64,000 nt of DNA from Rhodococcus tibetensis (GTDB taxonomy: Bacteria; Actinomycetota; Actinomycetes; Mycobacteriales; Mycobacteriaceae). The position numbers were made by a program, and so were the translations under genes. The notes under the pieces were generated by a model that was given only the letters and a program-made list of their open reading frames with translations, was not told the origin of the DNA and did no database searches. Positions 9,252-16,432 of the stretch are shown here, in pieces; the stretch's first letter is position 1, and the number at the start of each line of letters is the position of its first letter. The DNA lies in assembly GCF_024438035.1 (NCBI RefSeq), contig NZ_JANFQF010000008.1, positions 186,001-250,000 on the forward strand, in the 5' to 3' direction.

Positions 9252-9911
9252 TCACAGGGTCCGGGCCGCACTGGCCGGGTCTCCTACCGGCGGACTGACG
9301 GTCGCCAGGGCGGCGCCCAGCAATGTTCCGGTGAGCACCGCGAGTCCGTGAGCGTCGCCTACCGCGACGAGCAGAACGCCCGCCAGCACCACCCCGGCAC
9401 TTGCCGCGCGGGACCGCCATTCCTTCGACTGCATGACCACCAGCCCGGCGATGGACGCCGCAAGTGTCAGCGTGGCTCCCGAGTTCCCCGCCCCGGACGA
9501 GGGAAAGAGGAATGCGGTGAACAACCCGAAGATGATCTGGCCGGCCACGAACAGCAGAACCGCGCGAGCACTTCCCCACACGTTCACTGCCAACGGCGCC
9601 ACCCACGCGAGAACCGCCAAATTCACCAGCGTTCCTGCGAGCCCGCCGTCCTGTACGGCAACGGAGGTGACAATGCGCCACCACTGATCGTCCCTGATCC
9701 GGTCCGGAGCGCGATCGAGCGCATCGAGAATCGCCGGAAACACGAACTGCAGCAGCGACGGGACTGCAATCACCGACCACAGCACTACCGCGGTCCGGGG
9801 TGGGTGAGCCGGCAGTCGGTGCCCGACGAGCGCCTGGCCGAGCAGCGTCGACAGCACGAGGACCACTGCGAAGAGGACCGCACCGGTCCATCCTTCGACA
9901 GAAGTGGTCAC
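9252..9911 (-). CDS. Rhomboid-like integral membrane protein
   Basis: 219 residues with about six hydrophobic segments. The segment DDQWWRIVTSVAVQDGG resembles the loop before the third helix of rhomboids, GAGNSGATL carries a possible catalytic serine in a GxSG-like setting, and GDAHGLAVLTGTLLG could supply the catalytic histidine. It is therefore a candidate intramembrane serine protease, but the match is weak and it may be an inactive family member. It lies 54 bases after proline dehydrogenase and 12 bases before fadD36 on the same strand, suggesting one leftward transcript. Confidence 0.6.
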   Translation of the reverse strand: MTTSVEGWTGAVLFAVVLVLSTLLGQALVGHRLPAHPPRTAVVLWSVIAVPSLLQFVFPAILDALDRAPDRIRDDQWWRIVTSVAVQDGGLAGTLVNLAVLAWVAPLAVNVWGSARAVLLFVAGQIIFGLFTAFLFPSSGAGNSGATLTLAASIAGLVVMQSKEWRSRAASAGVVLAGVLLVAVGDAHGLAVLTGTLLGAALATVSPPVGDPASAARTL

Positions 9912-9965
9912 CGCGAAACTCTACAACGGCGCAGTCCCGGCCCGGACTCTGTGGCAGAGCGTGTG

Positions 9966-10943
9966 TCAGTCCCTGCTCACCACCGACCGAAGGAAGAATC
10001 GCAGGTTCGAGGGACGCTCGGCGAGCCGGCGCATGAAATAGGCGTACCACTGAGTTCCATACGGTACGTACACCCGGACCTGCTTGCCCTCGTCTGCGAG
10101 CCGGCGTTGCTCGAGGTCCCGGATGCCGAACAACATCTGGTGCTCGTAGTCCCCGAATGTGCGCCTGGTTTTCGCAACCAGAGGCCCCACCGCCGCGATG
10201 ACCGATGGATCGTGCGAGGCCACCATCGGGTATCCCGATCCGTCGATCAGGATCTCGAGGCACCGCAGATACGACGCGTCCACCGCGGCACGGTCTTTGA
10301 ACGCCACCGACTCCGGTTCCTGATATGCGCCCTTGCAGAGACGAACCCGGGAGCCGTGACCCGCCAGTTCGCGACAGTCCTGCTCGGTGCGCCGAAGGTA
10401 CGACTGCAGCACGGTCCCCAGCCAGGGGTAGTCCCGCCGCAGTTCGCGCACGATCGCGAGTGTCGAATCGGTGGTGGTGTGGTCTTCGGCGTCCACAGTC
10501 ACCCAGACACCGGCGACCTCCGCGGCGGCGCAAATGGTGCGGGCGCTGTTCGTGGCCACCGTATTCCCACCGTCCGGGAGTGCCTGCCCGAGCGCCGACA
10601 ACTTCATCGACACCTCGAGCCGGCGCACGCCCGACCCGCCGGGCGCCGCCTCGGGTAGCGCGCCGAGGTCGGCGACGAGTTGCAGATATTCGTCGACCGT
10701 TGCCCGTGCTCCCTCCTCGTCACGGGTGTCCTCGCCGAGGAAATCGATGGAGACGGAGCGGCCCGAGTCGAGGAGGTCGCGGACGGTCCGCAGAACGGAG
10801 TCTCGGTCGTCGCCGGCGATGAATCGATCGACGAGCTTGCGCGTGACCGGCGCGCCCGTGACGGCCCGCTGCACCCGGGATGATCGCGAGGCCGCGAGGA
10901 TCGCCGGCCGAAGCGGATTTGCCAGCGACGCGGGCGCTTTCAT
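9966..10943 (-). CDS. pruB: Proline dehydrogenase (monofunctional)
   Basis: 325 residues. It oxidises L-proline to delta-1-pyrroline-5-carboxylate with FAD and passes electrons to quinones. The beta/alpha barrel motifs SIDFLGED, KLSALGQALPDGG, LQSYLRRT, RVRLCKGAYQEP and the C-terminal RVYVPYGTQWYAYFMRRLAERPSN, with its conserved arginines, are all present. The ATG at 10943 overlaps the stop of the upstream P5C dehydrogenase in an ATGA, so translation is coupled. An open extension upstream to 11018 lies inside that gene and is not used. The length is that of stand-alone actinobacterial enzymes rather than of bifunctional PutA. Confidence 0.92.
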   Translation of the reverse strand: MKAPASLANPLRPAILAASRSSRVQRAVTGAPVTRKLVDRFIAGDDRDSVLRTVRDLLDSGRSVSIDFLGEDTRDEEGARATVDEYLQLVADLGALPEAAPGGSGVRRLEVSMKLSALGQALPDGGNTVATNSARTICAAAEVAGVWVTVDAEDHTTTDSTLAIVRELRRDYPWLGTVLQSYLRRTEQDCRELAGHGSRVRLCKGAYQEPESVAFKDRAAVDASYLRCLEILIDGSGYPMVASHDPSVIAAVGPLVAKTRRTFGDYEHQMLFGIRDLEQRRLADEGKQVRVYVPYGTQWYAYFMRRLAERPSNLRFFLRSVVSRD

Positions 10944-12580
10944 TCCGACCCCATGTGGGGGTAGCGGTAGTCGGTGGCGGGCGAGAACGTCTCTTTGATC
11001 GTGCGCGCCGACACCCACCGCAGAAGGTTCAGCTTGGACCCCGCCTTGTCGTTGGTGCCCGAGGCCCGGGCGCCACCGAAAGGTTGCTGCCCGACCACCG
11101 CTCCGGTCGGTTTGTCGTTGACGTAGAAGTTCCCGGCGGTAAACCGCAGCGCCGAGGTGGCGGCTTCCACCGCCCGGCGGTCGTCGGCGATCACTGCCCC
11201 GGTCAGCGCGTACGGGGCAGCCGAGTCCACGGCGCCGAGGATGTCGGCGAATGCGCCGGGCGCCGAATCGTCATAGACGTGCACTGTGAGGAGCGGGCCG
11301 AAATACTCGGTGGTCATCGCCTCGTCCAGCGGGTCGTCGGCGAGCAGCACTGTGGGGCGGACGAAATAACCGACGCTGTCGTCGTACTTGCCGCCCACCG
11401 CGATCTCGACGCCGCTGGTGCTGCGGGCGCGTTCGATGGCCGCGACGTTTTTGTCGTACGCTCGGCGGTCGATGAGAGCGCCACCGAAGTTCGCGAGATC
11501 CGTCACGTCACCGTAGGTGAGCGCGTCGACTTCCGCGGTGAACGTGTCGCGCATCCTCCGCCACAACGACTTCGGAACGTAGGCGCGCGACGCCGCCGAG
11601 CACTTCTGTCCCTGATATTCGAACGCGCCCCGGATCAACGCGGTACGCAGCACGTCCTCGTCCGCCGAGGTGTGGGCGACCACGAAGTCCTTGCCCCCGG
11701 TCTCGCCCACCACACGCGGATATCCGGCATAGTTGCCGATGTTCTCCCCGATTTGCCGCCACAGGTGCTGGAACGTCCGGGTCGACCCCGTGAAGTGGAT
11801 CCCGGCGAGACGGGAATCGCTCAGCGCCACCTCCGACACCGCCTGCCCGCTGCCGGTCACCAGATTGATGACGCCCGGTGGCATTCCCGCGGCCTCGAGC
11901 AATCTGATGGTCCAGTACGCCGCGACTGTCTGCGTCGACGACGGTTTCCACACCACCGTGTTGCCCATCAGCGCCGGGGCGGTGGGCAGATTGCCCGCGA
12001 TGGCACTGAAGTTGAACGGGGTGATGGCGTACACGAAGCCCTCGAGCGGCCGGTATTCGAGTCGGTTCCACACGCCGGGTGACGAGATCGGTTGATCGGC
12101 AAGGATCTGCCGGGCGAAATGCACGTTGAAGCGCCAGAAATCGATCAGTTCACACGGTGCGTCGATTTCCGCTTGCTGCACCGACTTGGACTGACCCAGC
12201 ATCGTGGCCGCGGCCAGCCTCTCCCGCCACGGCCCCGACAGCAGGTCGGCGGCGCGCAGGAGGACTGCTGCCCGGTCGTCGAAGGACAGCGCCCGCCATT
12301 CGGGCGCTGCCGCTGTGGCCGCCTCGATGGCCGCTGAGGCGTCGTCGTGGGTGGCGTTGCGCAGAGTACCGAGCACCGCGGAGTGCCGATGTGGTTGCAC
12401 GACGTCGACAGAGTCACCGGCGCCGTGCCGGTGCTCCCCGCCGATCACGTGCGGGATGTCGACGGGATCGGTCGCGATGTCGGCTAGTGCGGCTTTGATC
12501 CTTGTGCGTTCGGGACTGCCCGGCGCGTACGAGTGGACCGGCTCGTTGGCGGGTACCGGAACCTGGGTGATGGCGTCCAT
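10940..12580 (-). CDS. pruA: L-glutamate gamma-semialdehyde (P5C) dehydrogenase
   Basis: 546 residues. It oxidises glutamate semialdehyde to glutamate with NAD+, the second step of proline degradation. The aldehyde dehydrogenase fold is clear: GNTVVWKPSS, GIHFTGSTRTF, ETGGKDFVVAH with the catalytic glutamate region, YQGQKCSAASR with the nucleophilic cysteine, and EYFGPLLTVHVY. The protein is longer than generic aldehyde dehydrogenases, as is usual for this family. It is followed by proline dehydrogenase with a four-base ATGA overlap, giving a proline-catabolic operon; the two PucR regulators about 5 kb away are plausible controllers. Confidence 0.94.
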   Translation of the reverse strand: MDAITQVPVPANEPVHSYAPGSPERTRIKAALADIATDPVDIPHVIGGEHRHGAGDSVDVVQPHRHSAVLGTLRNATHDDASAAIEAATAAAPEWRALSFDDRAAVLLRAADLLSGPWRERLAAATMLGQSKSVQQAEIDAPCELIDFWRFNVHFARQILADQPISSPGVWNRLEYRPLEGFVYAITPFNFSAIAGNLPTAPALMGNTVVWKPSSTQTVAAYWTIRLLEAAGMPPGVINLVTGSGQAVSEVALSDSRLAGIHFTGSTRTFQHLWRQIGENIGNYAGYPRVVGETGGKDFVVAHTSADEDVLRTALIRGAFEYQGQKCSAASRAYVPKSLWRRMRDTFTAEVDALTYGDVTDLANFGGALIDRRAYDKNVAAIERARSTSGVEIAVGGKYDDSVGYFVRPTVLLADDPLDEAMTTEYFGPLLTVHVYDDSAPGAFADILGAVDSAAPYALTGAVIADDRRAVEAATSALRFTAGNFYVNDKPTGAVVGQQPFGGARASGTNDKAGSKLNLLRWVSARTIKETFSPATDYRYPHMGSE

Positions 12581-12729
12581 GCTGCCTGCCTCCTGCCCTC
12601 AGATCGTGAGGAACTGTGACCGGGAACGAACTGCGATCGGGAACTTCGTTCGGATGGGACACCCGACCGCGTGGAACCCTGTGCCCAGGTTAGCGCCGGA
12701 GCGGTGTAGTCACCCGGTTTTGGCGGCGA

Positions 12730-13143
12730 CTACACGTCGCGGGCGTTCGAGACCATCTGATGCACGTCCTGGTCGGTGGCGCCGAGACCGAAGCTGATGA
12801 TGCGACGCGGATGGATACGGATCGTCGGTCCGCCGAGACCCTGCCCTTCCGCAGAATCCGCATCGATGGCCTCCGCCCGCCCCCGGATCTCGACACACCG
12901 CACCCGCCACGGGTCGACGGAAGGGACGTCGTCGACTACGAAGGCGACCCGCCCGTTATCGGCGACGTTGCGGAACTTCCGGCTCGCCGCCATGCGGTAA
13001 CCCTGGATGTCGATCGTCGATGTCGTGGGGTTGTAGGAAAAACCGACGGGGCTGACCTGCAAGGTCCCGTCGGGCTGGACCGTCGCGAGACGTCCGAGGC
13101 GCTGGGTGGACAGGTAAGCGAGTTCGTCGTCTGTGAACGGCAT
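12730..13143 (-). CDS. PPOX-class F420/FMN-dependent split-barrel oxidoreductase
   Basis: 137 residues of the pyridoxamine-phosphate-oxidase-like split barrel. The start MPFTDDELAYLSTQRLGRLAT, the strand LQVSPVGFSYNP, the KFRNVADNGRVAFVVDD segment and the RCVEIRGRAEA strand are characteristic of actinobacterial PPOX-class proteins that bind F420 or FMN. The substrate is unknown. It is a single short gene with its own promoter (see 13150-13180) of the MerR-controlled type, which suggests induction by a metal, drug or redox signal. fbiC, needed for F420, lies about 3.3 kb away. Confidence 0.82.
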   Translation of the reverse strand: MPFTDDELAYLSTQRLGRLATVQPDGTLQVSPVGFSYNPTTSTIDIQGYRMAASRKFRNVADNGRVAFVVDDVPSVDPWRVRCVEIRGRAEAIDADSAEGQGLGGPTIRIHPRRIISFGLGATDQDVHQMVSNARDV

Positions 13144-13149
13144 GTCCTC

Positions 13150-13180
13150 ACGCTAGAACCTGAACCGTGCTGGAGGTCAA
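13150..13180 (-). promoter_or_regulatory. Long-spacer MerR-type promoter/operator of the PPOX gene
   Basis: Read on the minus strand, TTGACC (13180-13175) is separated by 19 bases from TAGCGT (13155-13150), or by 17 from TCTAGC. The spacer carries an imperfect dyad with ends ACCT and AGGT. Overlong spacers with such a dyad are the hallmark of promoters activated by MerR-family regulators such as SoxR. The TAGCGT box lies only a few bases before the ATG at 13143, so the message would be short-leadered or leaderless. No merR gene is in the window. Confidence 0.5.
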
Positions 13181-13184
13181 GTGC

Positions 13185-14069
13185 TCACCGAAGGTCCTCG
13201 ACAGCCTGCCGTGCTTCGTCCACCCGCTGTTCGGCCCGGTCGAGTTCACGTTCCGACCGGGCCGCGGTGTCCGCCGACGCTTTCTCGGCGTTCCGGGTGA
13301 ATTGCCTTTCCTGTTCCGCATGTTCGAGCTCCGCGCGCAATTCCTCGATCCGGTGGTCGATGGTGGCCAGCGTCGAGCGCGCCTGTTCGAGTTCCGACCG
13401 GGCATCGCCCAGCGCGCTGCGGATTTCCTCCGCCTGCGCGGTGGCCTCCGCGAGTTCCGCCTTCGCGGTCGCTCGCTCGGCGTCGCGTCTGCTCGCCTCC
13501 GACTCGGCGTCCGCCTGAGATGTCGACCTCGCCTTCGAAGTGGTGACCGACTTCTCGGTCGTCTTCGGCGCCTTTCCCGAGACGACACTCAGTCCGGCCG
13601 GGCCGAAACCGCTGTAACTCGCGGCGGTCACCATCCGGCCGCGCCGGACCTGATCTGCCGTGTCGGAATCGGCCAGCGCAGCGGTGAGCGTCTGCCCTAC
13701 CTCGCGTAACGCGTCTTCACCGACCTGCCGCCCCCGCTCGGCCGCGATGTCCCCTGCCCGGCGTACCAGGGCGCTCACCGCCTGCTGCCGTTGGGCGGAG
13801 AGCTTCCGAAGGTCCGGCCCCGACAGATGTCGCTGAGCGTCCCGGAGCGCCTCCCCCAACTGGAGGAGCGCCCCCACCTCATCCGGCAACGCGCGGGAGA
13901 GCACATTGACGAGCCACCCCACCGTCGTCGGCTTCCGCAGCTTCCCGATCGCAGTCGCCAGCGCACGATCCTCGGCCTCACGCGCTGCTTCCACCCGGGC
14001 GGTGCGCGCCTCGACGAACTCACCGGGGTCGAGGCCGTACAGCTCGTCGGCGACTTCGTCGAGGTTCAC
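13185..14069 (-). CDS. Coiled-coil protein of unknown function
   Basis: About 294 residues from the GTG at 14069 (AGGA eight bases upstream); an earlier GTG at 14096 is open. The N-terminal half is helical and begins NLDEVADELYGLDPGEFVEARTA; KPTTVGWLVNVLSR is a distinctive conserved-looking motif. After residue 170 comes a Lys/Ser/Thr-rich linker and then a long charged coiled coil rich in Glu, Ala and Arg (about 190-290). No enzyme motif or export signal is visible. I recognise it only as an actinobacterial conserved hypothetical protein. It follows dapC on the same strand. Confidence 0.75.
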   Translation of the reverse strand: MNLDEVADELYGLDPGEFVEARTARVEAAREAEDRALATAIGKLRKPTTVGWLVNVLSRALPDEVGALLQLGEALRDAQRHLSGPDLRKLSAQRQQAVSALVRRAGDIAAERGRQVGEDALREVGQTLTAALADSDTADQVRRGRMVTAASYSGFGPAGLSVVSGKAPKTTEKSVTTSKARSTSQADAESEASRRDAERATAKAELAEATAQAEEIRSALGDARSELEQARSTLATIDHRIEELRAELEHAEQERQFTRNAEKASADTAARSERELDRAEQRVDEARQAVEDLR

Positions 14070-14139
14070 GTACACAATCCTGTCACCGCACACCACCGCC
14101 CGTCCGGCACGACGCGCTCACGCCGCCTCGGCCGCCGCC

Positions 14140-15240
14140 TCAGCGCAACCGGTCGGCCGCCGCCTGGATCCGCTCGTCACTGGCCGTCAGCGCGATCCGG
14201 ACATGCGTGCCACCGCGGGGACCGTAGAACTCCCCAGGGGCGACGAGAACGCCGCGATCGGCGAACCACTCGACGGTGTCGCGGCACGACTCACCACGGG
14301 TGGCCCAGATGTAGAGCCCGGCCTCGGAATCGTCGACGGCGAACCCAGCACCCCGCACCGCCGCGAGGAGGACGTCGCGGCGACGACGGTAGCGTTCGCG
14401 CTGCTCGTTCTCGTGCTCGTCGTCGGACAGCGCCGCAGTCATTGCCGACTGGATCGGCAGTGGCACCATCATCCCTGCGTGCTTGCGCACTTCGAGAAGT
14501 TCGGCTACCAACACGGGATCGCCGGTGACGAATCCGGCCCGGTAACTCGCGAGATTGGATGTCTTCGACAGCGAGTGCACGGCGAGCAAACCGGTGAGAT
14601 CGCCGTCGTTCACCCGCTCGTCGAGGATCGACAGGGCTTCACCCTCCCAGGTCAATCCCAGGTAGCACTCGTCGGAGACGACGACGGCGCCGCGCCGCCG
14701 CGCCCAATCGACCACCTTGCGCAGATGCTCGAGACCCAGCACCTTGCCTGTGGGGTTGGACGGCGAATTGACGAAGATGAGGGATGCAGCCTCCGGCCCC
14801 AGCCTGTTGAGACCATCGGCGCGGATCACCCGGGCACCCGCGAGCAGTGCCCCCACCTCATACGTGGGATACGCAAGTTCCGGGATGACCACCAAGTCTT
14901 CGGATCCGAGCCCGAGGAGGCGCGGCAACCAGGCGATCAGTTCCTTGGTGCCGATGGCGGGGAGCACCGAGACCGGATCGATCCCGGCAATCCCGTACCG
15001 GCGTTCGAGCGACTCCGCGGCCGCGACACGCAACTCCTGCGTGCCGTGCGTCGTCGGATATCCGGGAACGGCTGCGACGGCGGCGAGCGCCTCCTGGATG
15101 ATCTGCGCAACAGGATCGACGGGTGTGCCCACCGACAGGTTGACGATGCCGCCCGGATGCATGAGTGCTTTCGCCTTGGCCGACTCGAGGGAGTCCCAGG
15201 GAAAGTCGGGGAGCGCTTTCGCTACCGAGATACGCGGCAC
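14140..15240 (-). CDS. dapC: Succinyldiaminopimelate transaminase
   Basis: 366 residues from a GTG two bases after the ferredoxin stop, so the pair is coupled. It is a PLP-dependent class I/II aminotransferase that makes N-succinyl-2-amino-6-ketopimelate/N-succinyl-LL-diaminopimelate in the lysine and peptidoglycan pathway. Visible signs are VNLSVGTPVDPV at the substrate site, FVNSPSNPTGKVL, VVSDECYLGL, the PLP lysine in HSLSKTSNLASYRAGF, and HVRIALTASDERI near the end. The ferredoxin-dapC order is the same as in mycobacteria (fdxC-dapC). A longer frame to 15543 runs through the ferredoxin gene and is not real. Confidence 0.92.
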   Translation of the reverse strand: MPRISVAKALPDFPWDSLESAKAKALMHPGGIVNLSVGTPVDPVAQIIQEALAAVAAVPGYPTTHGTQELRVAAAESLERRYGIAGIDPVSVLPAIGTKELIAWLPRLLGLGSEDLVVIPELAYPTYEVGALLAGARVIRADGLNRLGPEAASLIFVNSPSNPTGKVLGLEHLRKVVDWARRRGAVVVSDECYLGLTWEGEALSILDERVNDGDLTGLLAVHSLSKTSNLASYRAGFVTGDPVLVAELLEVRKHAGMMVPLPIQSAMTAALSDDEHENEQRERYRRRRDVLLAAVRGAGFAVDDSEAGLYIWATRGESCRDTVEWFADRGVLVAPGEFYGPRGGTHVRIALTASDERIQAAADRLR

Positions 15241-15242
15241 AT

Positions 15243-15566
15243 CTAGTCCTCGCCCATGGGCGGCAGAGCCTTGATGAACGGCGGGTCGTAGTCGACCTTG
15301 CCCAACTTCGCGGCACCGCCGGGAGATCCGAGTTCGTCGAAGAAATCGACATTGGCGGCGATGTAGCCGTTCCACTGATCCGGGACGTCGTCTTCGTAGA
15401 AGATGGCTTCCACCGGGCAGACGGGTTCGCAGGCGCCGCAGTCGACACACTCGTCGGGATGGATGTAGAGCATCCGCCCACCCTCGTAGATGCAGTCGAC
15501 AGGGCACTCCTCGATGCATGCCTTGTCCAACACATCGACGCACGGTTCAGCAATCGTGTAGGGCAC
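15243..15566 (-). CDS. fdxA: 7Fe ferredoxin ([3Fe-4S][4Fe-4S])
   Basis: 107 residues from the GTG at 15566, preceded by an AGGGAG ribosome site. The cysteine pattern is that of bacterial seven-iron ferredoxins: [18 protein letters not shown] at the N-terminus, then [16 protein letters not shown]. The C-terminal tail ending ALPPMGED is typical of the actinobacterial FdxA/FdxC group. It is a soluble one-electron carrier. Just downstream, dapC begins after two bases; this pairing is conserved in related genera although the enzyme itself needs no ferredoxin, so the linkage may serve co-expression only. Confidence 0.95.
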   Translation of the reverse strand: MPYTIAEPCVDVLDKACIEECPVDCIYEGGRMLYIHPDECVDCGACEPVCPVEAIFYEDDVPDQWNGYIAANVDFFDELGSPGGAAKLGKVDYDPPFIKALPPMGED

Positions 15567-15664
15567 TGCCGCTCTCCCTGCCTTTCTGATGCCACCAACG
15601 AGCTGCGGAAGACCCGCAGGAGACCCTATTATCCCCTGCCCGGGCTCCCACTTTTCGCTGAGGG

Positions 15665-16432
15665 TTACCTGACTCGGCGTAGCCCCGGGGTGAGCGCCGC
15701 ACGCGAGCCTATCCACTGCTCGCCCTGCTGTGCCGCCCTCGCCAGCGCGCCCCGTTCACCGAGATACGCGGCCACCACACCGATCACCGGCACGTTGCCG
15801 AGCAGGGAGGAGGTGCGGCCCGGCCCCGGCCGTTGATCGAGTTCAGTGGTGAGTGCGCGCAGCGTGCGGGCCGTGCGCCACAACACGCCGATCAGTGCGA
15901 ACGGGCGCCACGACGACTCGGTTACGACCGGGCCGGACTCGTCTCCGTCGGCAGACACAGTGCGGGCATCGATCTCGCGCCGGCACAGCACCGACGCCAG
16001 CAGATCCACCTGCTCGGCGCGCTCGGTGACGCCGTGCTCCCGTGCAACGGCGACCAGTACGAGCGCCTGGTTCGCGAACCCGAGCAGATCTCGGATGGGC
16101 AGCCGGTTCAGGAGGACGCCGAACATGCCGGGGAATGCGACGGCGATGGTATTGAGCGCCCCGATGCGCGTCACCCACCACCGTGCGCGTTCCTCGTCGT
16201 TCGCCTTCTCCCACGACGCAGTTCCCGGGAATTGGATCGTGTCCAGCACCCAGGCGATGCCGTCGAGCACGGCTTCCGCGGCGCTCCGCTCCTCCTGTGT
16301 CGGCACGAACGTCCGGCCCTTGATTCCGAACGGGTCCGTCATTGCCAGATCGAGCACGGGGTTGATGCCTCGTGCGGCCCGATCCAGTATTCCGACGACC
16401 TTGTCGTCTCCAAGTCGATCCGTATCGCTCAT
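15665..16432 (-). CDS. Conserved hypothetical protein coupled to fbiC
   Basis: 255 residues. The ATG at 16432 overlaps the fbiC stop in an ATGA, so translation is coupled; a longer open frame upstream to 16861 lies inside fbiC and is rejected. The protein is mainly helical, with [27 protein letters not shown] at the N-terminus, a [28 protein letters not shown] hydrophobic stretch and a [21 protein letters not shown]-terminal part that may be membrane-associated. No family was recognised. Coupling to fbiC makes a link to F420 or redox metabolism a reasonable guess, not more. Confidence 0.75.
   Translation of the reverse strand: MSDTDRLGDDKVVGILDRAARGINPVLDLAMTDPFGIKGRTFVPTQEERSAAEAVLDGIAWVLDTIQFPGTASWEKANDEERARWWVTRIGALNTIAVAFPGMFGVLLNRLPIRDLLGFANQALVLVAVAREHGVTERAEQVDLLASVLCRREIDARTVSADGDESGPVVTESSWRPFALIGVLWRTARTLRALTTELDQRPGPGRTSSLLGNVPVIGVVAAYLGERGALARAAQQGEQWIGSRAALTPGLRRVR

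Noticed and set aside
7920-10658. Plus-strand open frame of 912 codons
   Set aside because: It runs antisense across fadD36, the rhomboid-like gene and proline dehydrogenase; its protein is Arg/His/Gly-rich without domains, a product of GC codon bias.
15241-15543. N-terminal extension of dapC
   Set aside because: It lies inside the ferredoxin gene; the aminotransferase fold begins at the GTG at 15240.
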